Assembly: GCA_016987375.1 (NCBI GenBank)
Contig: PJRA01000172.1
Span: forward strand, 344,150-408,149
Direction: 5' to 3'
Length of the DNA: 64,000 bases
Origin: Brachionus koreanus
Taxonomy: Eukaryota > Rotifera > Eurotatoria > Ploima > Brachionidae
Shown: positions 1-10,288 of the stretch, piece by piece
How the letters are laid out: each line of letters starts with the position of its first letter
Position numbering within the stretch: the first letter of the stretch is position 1
Notes under the pieces: model-generated
Databases searched by the model: none
The model's input: only the letters and a program-made list of their open reading frames with translations
What the model was told of the DNA's origin: nothing
Translations under genes and position numbers: made by a program

Positions 1-194
1 TTTATTGATTTGTTTTATATAAAAGAAGTCTATGTCTCATATTCAAAAAAAAATAAATAATTTTTTTGGAGGGCTAAAAGTATCTTAGATTTGAATGTGA
101 ATTTTGGAACAAAAAACAAATACAAAGATTTTTAATTAAATTAGCTTTTTTTCTAAGTGCATAAAAATCGTTGTAAAGAATGTGTCAACTGATA
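1..194. other. AT-rich flank, no gene seen
   Basis: No coding signal found. It lies outside the TA target site (193-194) of the inverted-repeat element that follows. If EFCAB9 has a last exon beyond that element it should be here on the minus strand, but none is recognisable. Confidence 0.5.
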
Positions 195-439
195 CAAGAT
201 TTGTATCAACCAAATTTAGTCTGTGCAAAAACTGTGCAATTTAGTTTTAATAATTTTCTAAGACATATAGTGCTTTGGATGACTCAGACTAAAAATAGCA
301 GCTATCTTAGTAAACAAAAAATAGTTTCATTTTTCTGCTAAATTATTATTTGCAGTTTATTACATGAGAAAAAAAATCATCATTTCTATTAAAAAATCTC
401 ACTAGTGAGGCATATATGTCTGATAAAGATTTGATTAAT

Positions 440-640
440 CAGTTCGTTCAAATCAGGATTCGTTACGAGGGAACATTATGGAATATTCATAGTTGTATAA
501 ACGATTGTTTGCCTAGAACAGACAATTTTGTTGAGGCTGGCACAATTCATTTTACAAATTTGTACAAACGAATTCCTAATTCTGCAAATACTCTTCATTT
601 TTCTCTAAAATGCACATCATTAAAAAAAACATTATTTATT
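440..640 (+). pseudogene. MULE/FLYWCH-associated transposase C-terminal fragment
   Basis: An open stretch starting near 416 encodes LWN, then a short spacer, then LPRTDNFVEAG, then PNSANTLHF. This spacing resembles the C-terminal end of MULE transposases linked to FLYWCH proteins (a W, then R-T-N-N-x-x-E, then H-P-x-I-W-x-F). It is isolated: no catalytic core is upstream. The ORF runs on into LINE 3'-tail sequence near 660-690, so it is a chimera of debris. Weak similarity judged by eye. Confidence 0.35.
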
Positions 641-665
641 ATTTATTTATTTGTAAATCTGTATC

Positions 666-683
666 GAGCGTTAGCTCCTTCAG
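666..683 (-). repeat. LINE 3'-tail hairpin motif (copy 1)
   Basis: Read on the minus strand this is CTGAAGGAGC, TAAC, GCTC: a short conserved leader followed by a 4-bp GAGC/GCTC hairpin. The same motif occurs at 8532-8548 (-) and 61335-61352 (+), each in AT-rich 3'-tail context. Here it lies downstream of the minus-strand LINE at 903-2025. Confidence 0.55.
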
Positions 684-902
684 AGAAAAATAAAAATAAA
701 ATAAAATCAAAATAAAATGATTAAAATAAAAGTTATAAATAAAATAAGAATTTAAAAATATAGTTAAATAAATGAAATGTCAAAAGGAAATAGAAAAAAA
801 AAGAGACAAAAGTTATTTCAGTTTAGTTTTCAGAGAAAAAAGGTAACAATTACACAATGGGGTTGGATAGTTAACAAATCTAAACATTAGATTAAATTTG
901 CA

Positions 903-2025
903 TTAAATTGAACAGTTTTTGTAGAGCTTAGCTAATTTAGAATTCGTTGGTACAAAATTGCTAAATTTATTATTATTTTTATTTATTTTATTTGTAATTT
1001 NNNNNNNNNNNNNNNNNNNNNNNNNNNNNNNNNNNNNNNNNNNNNNNNNNNNNNNNNNNNNNNNNNNNNNNNNNNNNNNNNNNNNNNNNNNNNNNNNNNN
1101 NNNNNNNNNNNNNNNNNNNNNNNNNNNNNNNNNNNNNNNNNNNNNNNNNNNNNNNNNNNNNNNNNNNNNNNNNNNNNNNNGATTGGAGACTGTTAGTAAT
1201 TTAAGTTTATTCAATGCCTCGTGATGTAATATATTTGAGGGTTTGTCGTATTTTAGATTTAGAATAAACCGAACAGCTGAATTTTGGATTACCTGTATTC
1301 TTTTAATATTTATTTCAGAGAATGAATTAAGACATGAAAAAGTATAATCCAAAAGATTTGTAAAGATTTCCTAAAGTTTTATAATTTAGACCCCATTTTT
1401 TATCCGATAAAACCTTTATTAAATTGAGCCTTGAATTACAACGTTCCTTAATTTCATCTATAATTGGTTTAAAATTTAATTTAGAATCCAATTTTAACCC
1501 AAGAAATTTTGTATCTTTTTGTCTAATAATTTTATTTCCATAGATTCTTAAGTTTAGATCAGCCTTTTCCTTGTTTTGTTTTGAAAAGACCATCGAACAA
1601 GACTTTTCAACTGATATTTTCATTTTCCACTTGCGAAGTCACTGTTCTAGTTCATTCAAGTATTTATTGATTTTATTTTCTAACTTAGAAAATAAATCAA
1701 AACAAGGTAATTGAATTACCCTGTTTTTTATAAATAAAAAAGGTGACAAGGTCGTCTGCAAAAAGGAGAGAGTATTCATTATTTGTTTTGTTTTTTCTAG
1801 GGATGTCGTTAATAAAAAAACTGAATAATAATGGACTAATAACCGAGCCTTGAGGTACACCTGCTGTAATTGAAAATTCCTCAGTAATATGACCATTTAC
1901 GTTTACTTTAAATTTCCTTGAGTCAAGAAAAGACTTTATCCAGTGAATAAAGTAGTGTGGGAGGTTCATTTTTATTAGCTTGTATATTAATCCGTCATGC
2001 CAGACCCTATCAAAAGGGTTTATTT
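903..2025 (-). pseudogene. LINE reverse-transcriptase fragment (family C), broken
   Basis: Minus-strand reading gives a non-LTR retrotransposon RT: FDRVWHDGLIYKL, GVPQGSVISPLLFSFFINDIP (palm motif), then LLFADDLVTFF with the catalytic FADD box at about 1750-1780. Thumb-like sequence KFLGLKLDSKLNF follows in another frame near 1500, and post-RT sequence (RIQVIQNSAVRFI) appears at about 1270-1310. At least two frameshifts and an assembly gap interrupt it. A related + strand copy lies at 37749-39650. Dead copy; the 5' half is absent. Confidence 0.85.
1001..1180. other. Assembly gap (180 N)
   Basis: Run of N inside the family C LINE; nothing can be called here. Confidence 1.
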
Positions 2026-2276
2026 TATCTTATTTTAATGCTATATTTAATAAACAGTATTGCTTTTTTATTGTCACTACATTAATACTTGCTAATTAAT
2101 AACCTGTGTCAGTGTTAACTTGCTATAATGAAGTGAATTGAATTGCTTACGTTCTACACCATTGCAGAGTTTTTACACAGACTAAATTTGGTTGATACAA
2201 ACCTTGTAATTAAAAATTTTTGCTTTTGTTTTTGGTTCTAAAATTCAAAATGCCATTTGTTTGTATGTAAAATTAC

Positions 2277-2840
2277 TTCATCTCCTGTAATATCGAATTC
2301 CTTGAAAATTTTTTTTATAAATTTTGAACCAAAGTTGAATAGATATCCAATTTTATTAAGTTCTTTGATAGATATTGTTCCTGAACAGTCTTCATCTAAC
2401 AAATCGAATACTGTTTTAGAATGCTTTGACACAAAGTCTTTTTCTCGATGAATCTTAATAAAAATATTAAAAATTAATATTTAGCTTATTAAAGAATTTA
2501 CTTTAGTTGAAATTAAAATGCAAATAATTAGGTAAAACTCCTCAATTTCAATCAAGCCTGATTTGTTGACATCAAACTTTTTAAAAACCGTAATAATTTG
2601 TCTTGATGATAAATTAGTAGTCGCTTTCATAAACGAATAAAACTGTATGTCTGTTTTAAATTAATCTATTTAAAATAAAATAAAATATTAAACAAAAAAA
2701 ATACCGTTCAAAGCATTTTGGTCGTGGACATCTATTTTTTTAAAAATATAATAAACCAATTTAAGATCTTTTAGAGTAAGAAGGTTATCATAGTTGAGCA
2801 AATTTATGAAATTGAAAATTTTCAAATCTTTTATTTTCAT
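2277..2840 (-). CDS. EFCAB9: EFCAB9-like EF-hand protein (CatSper-associated), 3' end unresolved
   Basis: Exons: complement of 2705-2840, 2502-2650 and 2277-2453, all GT-AG and in phase, about 154 residues. The start at 2840 (MKIKDLK) matches the length and position of the vertebrate EFCAB9 start. Diagnostic segments are KKIDVHDQNALND, FYSFMK, HSKTVFDLLD and FKEFDITGDE, which align in order with mammalian EFCAB9. EF-hand-like loops are visible (DVNKSGLIEIEEF, DEDCSGTISIKEL). In mammals EFCAB9 is a Ca2+/pH-sensing auxiliary of the sperm CatSper channel; that role here is by homology. The final roughly 40 residues were not found. After 2277 the only nearby acceptor (about 2238) leads into the right TIR of the element at 195-2206, so the gene may be truncated or have gained a TE-derived tail. 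Confidence 0.75.
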
Positions 2841-2930
2841 TTTAAAATATTTAATTAATTTCTTTAGTGACAAAATTTATAAACTTAATTTATATTTGGT
2901 TATTAAATATGGGCAAATATTAACATAAAT

Positions 2931-3545
2931 CTATTCAATATAGTCTAGATCATCCGGTATCTCGAATTGTTTGTCGATAATAGCATAATCGACTTTAAAT
3001 TTATTCTTTAACCAAGATTTGAGTGAAAAAATATTCTCAATCCATTGATTGCAGGCTTTCTTAGTTTCATCAATTGAATGCAGAGTATTTTGGAAAACAT
3101 TTGGATCGTTTTCTTTAATCGATTCGAGTTCTGTTAGTAATTTTTGTCTTTCATCTACTAGTAACTTATATTCTTGCAACAGGTTATTTCTTTTTTGTTC
3201 ATCATCTTGACTATTTTCATAATTTTTAAGCATTTCCCTGTAATTGATGCTCTTTTCTTTTTCTTCTGTTAGTTTAGTTTCTATTTTACTGATTGTTTCA
3301 TTGCGCTTTTTTAAAGCCTGACTAGGTAGAGACCAATAGTAAATCGATGTGCCTATTTTTTCACTTTCAACTAGACCATCATCGACTAAAGATAACAGAA
3401 TGTCTTTGATGGTTTGAATTGTTATGCCTTTCTCTTGGCTACATTGTTTTTCAATGTCTTTCAGCTGGAAAAAGTCTTGCTTCTCGTGAAAAAATTCGAG
3501 CATTCTCTTTTTTTTTTCATCGTTGCTTAAACCCCGTTTGGACAT
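2931..3545 (-). CDS. MND1: MND1 meiotic recombination cofactor
   Basis: Single-exon ORF of 204 codons, essentially the length of human MND1 (205). It starts MSKRGLSNDEKKKRMLEFF and carries FFQLKDIEKQC, KGITIQTIKDILLSLVDDGLV and IGTSIYYWSLPSQALKKR (winged-helix region, about residues 1-75). A Glu/Lys-rich coiled coil follows (about 80-145), then NQWIENIFSLKSWLKNKF and a C-terminal IPDDLDYIE. MND1 pairs with HOP2/PSMC3IP to stimulate RAD51/DMC1 strand exchange in meiosis. It is intronless, unlike most neighbours. It is divergently placed from TRMT112 with only about 150 bp between start codons. Confidence 0.96.
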   Translation of the reverse strand: MSKRGLSNDEKKKRMLEFFHEKQDFFQLKDIEKQCSQEKGITIQTIKDILLSLVDDGLVESEKIGTSIYYWSLPSQALKKRNETISKIETKLTEEKEKSINYREMLKNYENSQDDEQKRNNLLQEYKLLVDERQKLLTELESIKENDPNVFQNTLHSIDETKKACNQWIENIFSLKSWLKNKFKVDYAIIDKQFEIPDDLDYIE

Positions 3546-3694
3546 TTTTCAGAAAATTAAAATTTTTCTATCCGAGTTATAAATTGGGAATTTAGTTTTG
3601 CATTAAAAGAAAATTATTTCATACAAAATATATATATTTTTTTCAAATTAATATTTTATTTTGAAAAATTCCTAGTTCTAAAAGTAAAAAAAAA
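3546..3694. promoter_or_regulatory. Short divergent intergenic region (MND1 / TRMT112)
   Basis: About 149 bp separate the two opposing ATGs. The DNA is AT-rich with a TATATATAT run near 3630. It must hold both 5' ends and is a likely shared promoter. That is inferred from geometry; no defined element is claimed. Confidence 0.5.
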
Positions 3695-4132
3695 ATGAAA
3701 CTTTTAACTCACAATATGTTAACCTCAAAGATTTTAAAAAATGTCGTTAATGGATACCCTCTGAAGATAAATGCTATCAAAACAGAATTAAAAAAAGCCG
3801 ATTTTCAACCTGATTTTATCGCAAGAATGGTTCATAAAGTAGATTATAAAGCTTTGTTTCAAGCAGCAGAGACGGTAAATCATATTGTTTTTTCATTCAT
3901 ACAACTAGATTAAAACAAATATTGAATTTTTAAGCTTGGTTACTCAGAAGGACTACCAAAGTGTGAATTTTTAACTGATCAAGATTTAAATGAAAACGTT
4001 TTAAAAAAATTGCATGAAGTTTTGCTCGAGGTCGAAGTCATTGAAGGGGATTTAGAATGTCCAGAAAGTGGAAGAAAATTTCCAATCAACAATGGAATTC
4101 CAAATATGCTTGTTAATGATGAAGAAATTTAA
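3695..4132 (+). CDS. TRMT112: TRMT112 methyltransferase activator subunit
   Basis: Two exons, 3695-3874 and 3935-4132, joined in phase 0 by a 60-bp GT-AG intron. They encode 125 residues, exactly the human length. The start is [11 protein letters not shown]. The C-terminal part has [26 protein letters not shown] then NGIPNML, the hallmark zinc-binding/Trm112 region, though the N-terminal cysteines of yeast Trm112 are absent as in animals. TRMT112 is the obligate partner of several methyltransferases acting on tRNA, rRNA and translation factor eRF1 (e.g. ALKBH8, BUD23, HEMK2, METTL5). Divergent from MND1. Confidence 0.96.
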
Positions 4133-5213
4133 AATGTTTATTTGAATAAAAATAAAGTAAAAAATGAAATTTTTGAATGTGACAATTTACTTGAATCATC
4201 TAATAATCAATAGTGCTTTCAATGGCTTAATTTTTTTTTCATTTATTTAGCTATTTCATGTAAATCCTTGGTACAGTCAGAAACTAAAATTAATTCTTTA
4301 TCCTGGTATACTATTTATTAACCTCTAGATGCAAAAAAAAAATTATAAAATTCCCAGAGGAAAATTCAAATTTTTAAGATTCGTATTTAAAGTTAGATAT
4401 TAATAGTTTAAATTTCCTATACTTTTAATTATTTTAAAAAAAATCTAAATAAAGAACAATTAATTTTAACTACTTTAAATTAGTAAAAAAATTAATTTCG
4501 ATGCATCAATTTTTTAAATTTAAAAAAAAAATTTATTTTATCAAGAAATAAATATTTTTATTTAATTTAATTTTAAATAATTCTAGGAATAAGAGCTCTC
4601 TTTTAAAAAAGGGAAAAAAATATTAGTTTTGGGATACCATCAGAGACGGCCAAAGGACTGCCAAAAAATGTTACGGCCATCAAAATTTCTAGCACCGATT
4701 TTTGGCAGTTCTTTAGCCGCAATTGACGGCACCCAACATTAAATAGGATATTTATTTTTTTGATTGAATTTTTTTGGCGTATTATGTAAACAGTTTTATA
4801 AGTAATAACTCTAAAAACAATAGTTTTCATTATTTTGACATTCAAGAAAATAAAAATATTAATTTAAAATTTCAAAAGATGGTCGTTTAAAAAAAAAAGA
4901 ATTAGATGATGGAATAGTTTTTTTTTTAAGTCTTTAGTAATAATTTCATATGTTTCATATGCAAAAAATTATCAAGATGCTTCTTAAAGAAAAAGAGCAT
5001 TTTCTAAATATAAACACATGATAAAGCCTTTCTAGTCACGTTACCCTTTTTATGATAATTCATTTTATTTTTTGAAAATTATTTTATAAATTTTTCAAAT
5101 GACTCTTTTCTTAAATTGATTGGTATTATTAAGTTATTGTGATAATTTTTATTTAGATTATTAATGTAAAGATCGTCAGTGAATTTTTTTGTTAAAATTT
5201 CGAAAAATCAAAA
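4133..5213. other. Intergenic AT-rich DNA with one MITE
   Basis: No gene seen apart from the small TIR element at 4626-4739. Short ORFs here are AT-rich chance ORFs. Confidence 0.6.
4626..4739. mobile_element. Tc1/mariner-type MITE, family D, 114 bp
   Basis: Left end GTTTTGGGATACCATCAG and right end (reverse complement) ATGTTGGGTGCCGTCAA are imperfect inverted copies. The match continues inward through a GACTGCC/GGCAGT arm, so the whole element folds back. TA flanks both sides (4624-4625, 4740-4741). Related termini (TGTTGGGT followed by CGTCAGTGAC) occur at 53073-53364, and a right end at 45243. Confidence 0.65.
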
Positions 5214-8200
5214 ATGACTTTATTTGAAGATGCTCAAGTAAACAATATTTTTGATTTCCATAAAGAAAATTTTCATTCTTAAAATTTGCTAGTGTCGCGA
5301 TTACCATCAATTTGATTATAATTCTTCTTGGATTTGTAGTTTTATGAAAACAACTGAAGATTGTCAAATAGATGATGGATTCGTAAACTATTTAGTCTTT
5401 ACTTATTGTTCTTTTGGCTTGAACATGACTTGGTTCGCTGTTTTACTACTAGTAAATTTAATCATATCATAATGATTTTAACTTTTTAACATTAAAATCA
5501 TAAGAGCGTTTGGTTGATTTTCTTATTTATGAGCTTAGGTGTAACTGCAGATACATTGTAAAATTATTTTGCTTTAAACCTTTGCTCAATTGATTTGTTT
5601 AAATTTTAGTTTCTGTCCATCTCTAAGAGTAATAGCAGATAGTATGAGACTTTCACAAAATATAGCTATATCCTTTAAAATTTTTATTTAAATGAACTTT
5701 TTTTTTATTTAAAATTTTCTTAACTTAACTTCTTACGGAGTTACCTTTCTTGCATTTGGAAATGGTGCTCCTGATGTATTTAGTGCCATAGCTGCTGTCG
5801 GAAATGCCAAAGGAGGAGATGCTGGTCTTGCATTCGGGGCTCTTTTTGGTGCTGGTGTTTTTATAGTATATTTAATTTTAAAATTTTAATTTCAAATAAA
5901 TTTTTTTTAAATAACAAGAGTACAATAATAGTTGGCACAATATGCTTTATACGACCTTTTTATAGTGTACAAAGACCTTTGCTTCGTGATATTATATTTT
6001 TTCTTTTAGCAGGATTTTGGCTTTTTGTCGTTATTTGGGACGGAAAAATAGTCTTGTGGGAAACACTTGGTAGATCTAAAATAATTATAAACCATTATAA
6101 ACTTATATTCTCTTTGACTAAAGGATTTTTGTTTCTTTATTTATTTTACATAATTGTTGTTCTAACTGGGAGATTTGTTAATCAAAGAATAAAAATAAAA
6201 CGTGGCATTGTTGTTACCAAAAATGACTTTAGTAGTGAAACGATAATAAGGAGAAAAGAAAGCATGCCCAGAGCACCCATCAATATTCAAGGAGATTCAG
6301 AGAATGAAAATGAAGCTGAAGAAGAGTACGAAAATGAAGAATTAACTCGACCACTTCTTTCACGGACCCATATTGAAGAACTACCTGAGATTGGATTTTC
6401 AACTAAAGATGCACTTGCAATGACTTTTATACCAATTGAAAAATCTGAATGGGAAGAATCAAATTTGTTTTTTAAGTTTGTTATGATTTTAAAAGCTCCC
6501 ATAATCATTTTGTTAAAATTGACAATTCCTCTTGTTGATTATGATGGGCCCAATCACAATTGGAACAAGATAACAACTATGATTAATTCTATTCTTGCTC
6601 CCTTATTTATTGTTTTTGCTACAAAGAGTATTTTCAAAATTTTTCAAAATCAGTTTCTAAATTAGCTTTGTTTAGTTGCAAAACACAAACTCTTTAACGA
6701 AATTCCAGTTTGGAGCATTGCATTAATTATTGGTTTATTGTGTGCTGGCTTGGTTTGGTTTTATACAGATTTTTACGATAAACCAAAATATCATTTAGTA
6801 ATATACTTTTTAATCAAATTAATAAAAAAACTAGAATTTGATTTAGGTATTGGCTTATTTTGGATTCATTGTATCCGTTGTGTGGATCTATTCAATAGCA
6901 AACGAAATTGTCAACATATTGACTGTAATATTTTTTAATTTCATCTTATTAACCCCTTATTACTGTACTTGCCTAACAATAAGCTCCAGTGTATCAGATT
7001 TAAAAAGCGGGAGATCTATAAAAGTTCACTTTTTAAGACCAAGATTGTAAGATGCATGGGCATCTTAATAAAAAAAAATAGTCTAAGACAAAAATGATCT
7101 CAAAATCAGCTAATAATATCTTTTGATTATACGAAATGGACAACATTTGTACCATCATCATCTATTTCATTTATAATCAAATTTTCATGGGTTATCACTT
7201 TGAGCAAATTTTAGCAATCTCTAAAAGAGCATATTTAGGATAAAATTAATTAGTTACATGTATGAGTTAATATTTTTTCTCAGATTAATTGAATGAAAAA
7301 TTGATTATTTAAAAAAAAAATTTTTGCTATTAAAAAAAATTTTTTGATTAATATAGCAAAAATTTTTTTTTTAAATAATCAATTTTTCATTCAGATGATA
7401 TCTAAGCTTAGCTCTAAAGAGCTGTAGCAGTCGCTTCTTTTTGTTTCGCCAACCAACTATCAAGCTTCGTTTCGAAACTCTTACTATATCTTGCGGCAGT
7501 TTATTCCATCTATTTACAACTCTATTTGTAAGAAAGTTAAATCTTGGAAGACAGTTCTTTATTCTTTCACGGGTAAAACAATAGCTATTTCTCCTCAACT
7601 TATATCTTCTGTTACCAGGTTATGTGTTAAGACTGTAGTTGATTCCTTAATTTGTTCGTAATTGTTTACCAATTTGTACATCTTGATAAGATCACCTCTT
7701 AATCTTCTTGTTCTCAAGTTAGTTAAATCTACCCAAATTACGAAATTCTGGAATCAACTTTGTTGCTCTTCGTTGAACTCTTTCAAGTTCATCTATGTCC
7801 TTTTCTGTATAGGGACACCAAGCACTAACAGCATATTCTAGATGTGGTCCAACCATTGAGCAACACAATAATTTGACAGTCTCGCTACAAGGATACTTAA
7901 ATGCTTTCCTAATTAAGCCCAATATTTTATTTGCTTTTTTGAGCACTCCATTTAAAATCACTTTGTATGTAAATGCTCAAATCCCTTTCAACATTTGACT
8001 TACTCAAGGTTTTTGAATCAATTTTATAATCAAACTCTGGATTTTTGTTGCCAGTATGAAAAACTTTTCATTTTTTACATTTAACTGAGTCGACCATTCT
8101 TTTGATCATTTGCACACTTTATCTATATTCGATTGTAGGTTATAATTCGAGTTCAAACTATCAATTGTTGATAAGATCTTCGTATCATCAACAAAGGCTT

Positions 8201-10040
8201 TACAATTAATAGTTTAATAGTTTAAAATTAAAGATAAATTGTTCTCCGATATTATTTGAATAAGTAGAGCATGAACTTTTACAGATAATTTTAGTACTTT
8301 ATGACTAAATTTCAAGGCATCTGGTGGAAAGATTTCTTTTATTCCTTTTATAATTGTGGTTTTCCTTTTTTAATTTTGAAATAAAACATTTAATCTCGTT
8401 TGGTGTTTTAAATCAACCTCAAGCTCATTTATTTCATTTAAATCAGCATAAGCCATTTTTAACAAACGATGAAGAAATTATAGTTATAATGTTTTTGTTA
8501 TTTATTATTATTTTTTATCGTAAAGCTGGTCGAGCTTAGCTCCTTCAGACAATTTTGCTTTTGATTTGTTAAATAGCATATGCTTTTTTTTCTGCTAGAA
8601 AAGATCTTCACACATGAAATTAGAAACAGTGAAGAATTATACTTATTTAATCCCAATCATAGTTCAGCAACAATGAAAAATATTGTAATGAATAATATTA
8701 TCCAATTTAAAATATTGTAATCCAAAGCATGTAATTTCAATTACTAATTTCCTATAATTAATCCAGGCTTATTAAAAATAGACACATAAGTTGTCCTGCA
8801 TATGTTATTTTTGTTCTTATTTTTACTAAATCTACTACATCACCCATGATGTGTTTGCTGAAATAAATATTATTGAAACGAAACAAATTAATATGTATTG
8901 CATTTTTAACATCTTCTAAAATTTAAATTTGCAATTATTTTTTTAGAGAAGTCTAAGATTTCCTTTAATAAATCTTACTCATTCTCAAACTCATTCCATT
9001 TTTCAGATGCCCAATATATAACAGTGCCGAAATTTGGTGATCTCATATTATCTTGTTTTACAAAGCTATGCTCTTCATTAATTTAGTAGTCAGTCTGGTA
9101 TCGACTGAATATTGTTTAAAGTGGTATAAAACACTAATTTAAATGATACTATTAAATAATATTAATAATAAAATAGAGAATTTCAATTTTTTATTTTATT
9201 GTCCCTTTTGTAATTTTCTTTCTACATCGAGCAATTTTTTGATTAATTTTAGTCTTCAGTTAGACAAAAATTTCTGGAGAGCCACTTTTTCGAGGCAGTA
9301 CAGTATTATTAAATCAAAAAATCTTCAACATAAGGTTGAGTTGTTCATTTAGACGCTTATTAATATTTTGCCTAAAATTAATAATTCTTTAAAATTCTTT
9401 TAATTTGAAAAAAAAAAGCTATGATTCATTTTTGCTATAAATCTTAAGATTAATTTTTAATTTTTTTAAAGGCTTTTGGTGTAATTTTGAACATAAGCAA
9501 TACAATTTTAGGCTTGACATTTTTAGCCTGGGGAAACAGCATGAGCGGTAAATTTTAAAATAAATTTAATTAAACTAAAAATTTATTTCAAATTTCTTAG
9601 ATTTAATTGCAGATGTATTTTCAGCCCGAAAAGGATTTCCGAACATGGCCATTTCTGCATGTTTTGGAGGACCTCTTTTTAGTAACTTCAAGAATTCTCA
9701 TATTCTTAATTCTAATCTATTTTAAATCCTAGACATTTTGATTGGAATTGGTATACCATTTACTATTAAATGCATTCAATTACCAGATGGATTTGTCGTA
9801 ATTTTAATAAAAATTTTTGATAATTCAACTAATCTAATAATTTTCAACAAGATAAAGCACAATTTTTTGCAATACTTTTTGGCTCTTTTTTTAGCAATCA
9901 GCTTATGCTCATCCTTGATATTTTTGCCTTTGAATAACTTTTTTTTCAGCAGAAGATACGCTTTTTATCTAATAGCAATATATGCCATTTTTATTATTGG
10001 ATGTGTGTTGATTGAAAGTGGCGTTATTAATCCAGCATAA
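5214..10040 (+). CDS. SLC8B1: NCLX mitochondrial sodium/calcium exchanger
   Basis: Exons: 5214-5237 (tentative), 5293-5451, 5505-5557, 5610-5667, 5737-5865, 5919-6627, 6676-6797, 6847-6924, 9472-9547, 9601-9681, 9733-10040; about 598 residues (human 584). The family N-terminal signature CSFMKTTEDC is followed by FFCPSLRVIADSMRLSQNIA and GVTFLAFGNGAPDVFSAIAA (alpha-1 repeat). A long acidic cytosolic loop follows (ENENEAEEEYENEEL), then LGLTFLAWGNSMSDLIADVFSA (alpha-2) and ISACFGGPLFNILIGIG. NCLX exports Ca2+ from the mitochondrial matrix in exchange for Na+. The intron after codon Ala of QNIA is AT-AC. The 6925-9471 intron (2.5 kb) is full of LINE debris. Only the first 24-bp coding exon is uncertain. 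Confidence 0.92.
5668..5736 (+). other. U12-type AT-AC intron in NCLX
   Basis: The 69-bp intron starts ATATCCTTT (5668-5676), the exact minor-spliceosome 5' splice site. It carries TTTCTTAAC at 5716-5724, one mismatch from the U12 branch site TTCCTTAAC, about 13 nt from the 3' end. It ends in AC (5735-5736). Splicing joins AAT ATA GCT to GGA GTT ACC exactly in frame, giving the conserved NIA-GVTFLAFGNGAPD. No GT-AG pair here gives that protein. Confidence 0.92.
7291..7392. repeat. Perfect 40-bp inverted repeat (hairpin)
   Basis: 7291-7330 and 7353-7392 are exact reverse complements (GAATGAAAAATTGATTATTT, ten A, TTTTTGCTAT), with a 22-nt spacer. The right arm contains the stop-codon end of the minus-strand LINE ORF (…NEKLII), so LINE 3' sequence has been duplicated in inverse orientation. 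It lies within the large NCLX intron. Confidence 0.9.
7371..8215 (-). pseudogene. CR1/Jockey-like LINE C-terminal fragment (family A) inside NCLX intron
   Basis: Minus-strand translation in shifting frames gives VDDTKI (remnant of the FADD-type box, about 8190), KVFHTGN, ERDLSIYI, then ANKILGLIRKAF, LEYAVSAWCPY and DELERVQRRATKLIPEFR, ending RNSYCFTRERIKNCLPRFNF and VVNRWNKLPQDIV near 7500. These are the standard thumb and post-RT segments of CR1-type LINEs. Several frameshifts break it. It is antisense to NCLX and removed by splicing. Confidence 0.88.
8532..8548 (-). repeat. LINE 3'-tail hairpin motif (copy 2)
   Basis: Minus-strand CTGAAGGAGCTAAGCTCG: the same leader plus GAGC/GCTC hairpin as at 666-683 and 61335-61352. 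No RT sequence lies upstream on this strand, so this is probably a 5'-truncated LINE tail in the NCLX intron. Confidence 0.5.
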
Positions 10041-10288
10041 AACCAAAAATAACCGTCCTTCGGTCGAATCCGAGAATTTAAAAAAATATCTCTACACCTT
10101 TTTTTTTCAAAAAAAAATATTTTTAGATATAAATTTCAAATATTAATTTTTAAAAATATTTTTGAGCTTTTTGAAAAATATAATTTTAATTTTCCTTCTG
10201 AATAATTAAATTTTAAATAAATTTACCAATGTTAACAAGTCAAATTAAATTTTATTTACAAAATAAATAAAAAAAAAAAAACAAATAA

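Larger units (their letters stand above)
195..2206. mobile_element. 2.0-kb TIR element flanked by TA, filled with LINE and MULE debris
   Basis: Positions 195-240 and the reverse complement of 2206-2161 match over about 46 nt with three mismatches. Both begin CAAG(A/G)TTTGTATCAACC. Each outer edge abuts TA (193-194 and 2207-2208), as expected for a Tc1/mariner-type target duplication. No transposase of that class is seen inside. The interior holds a MULE-like peptide fragment and a minus-strand LINE with its own 3' tail, so it is probably a non-autonomous element that received later insertions. The right TIR lies about 30 bp from a possible acceptor of EFCAB9. The TIR match is directly visible; class assignment rests on the TA flank and is inference. 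Confidence 0.6.

Noticed and set aside
10050..10075. tRNA T-arm-like sequence (TTCGGTCGAATCCGAG)
   Set aside because: The loop is 6 nt rather than 7 and no acceptor or anticodon arms surround it. No tRNA, rRNA or CRISPR array was found in the window.
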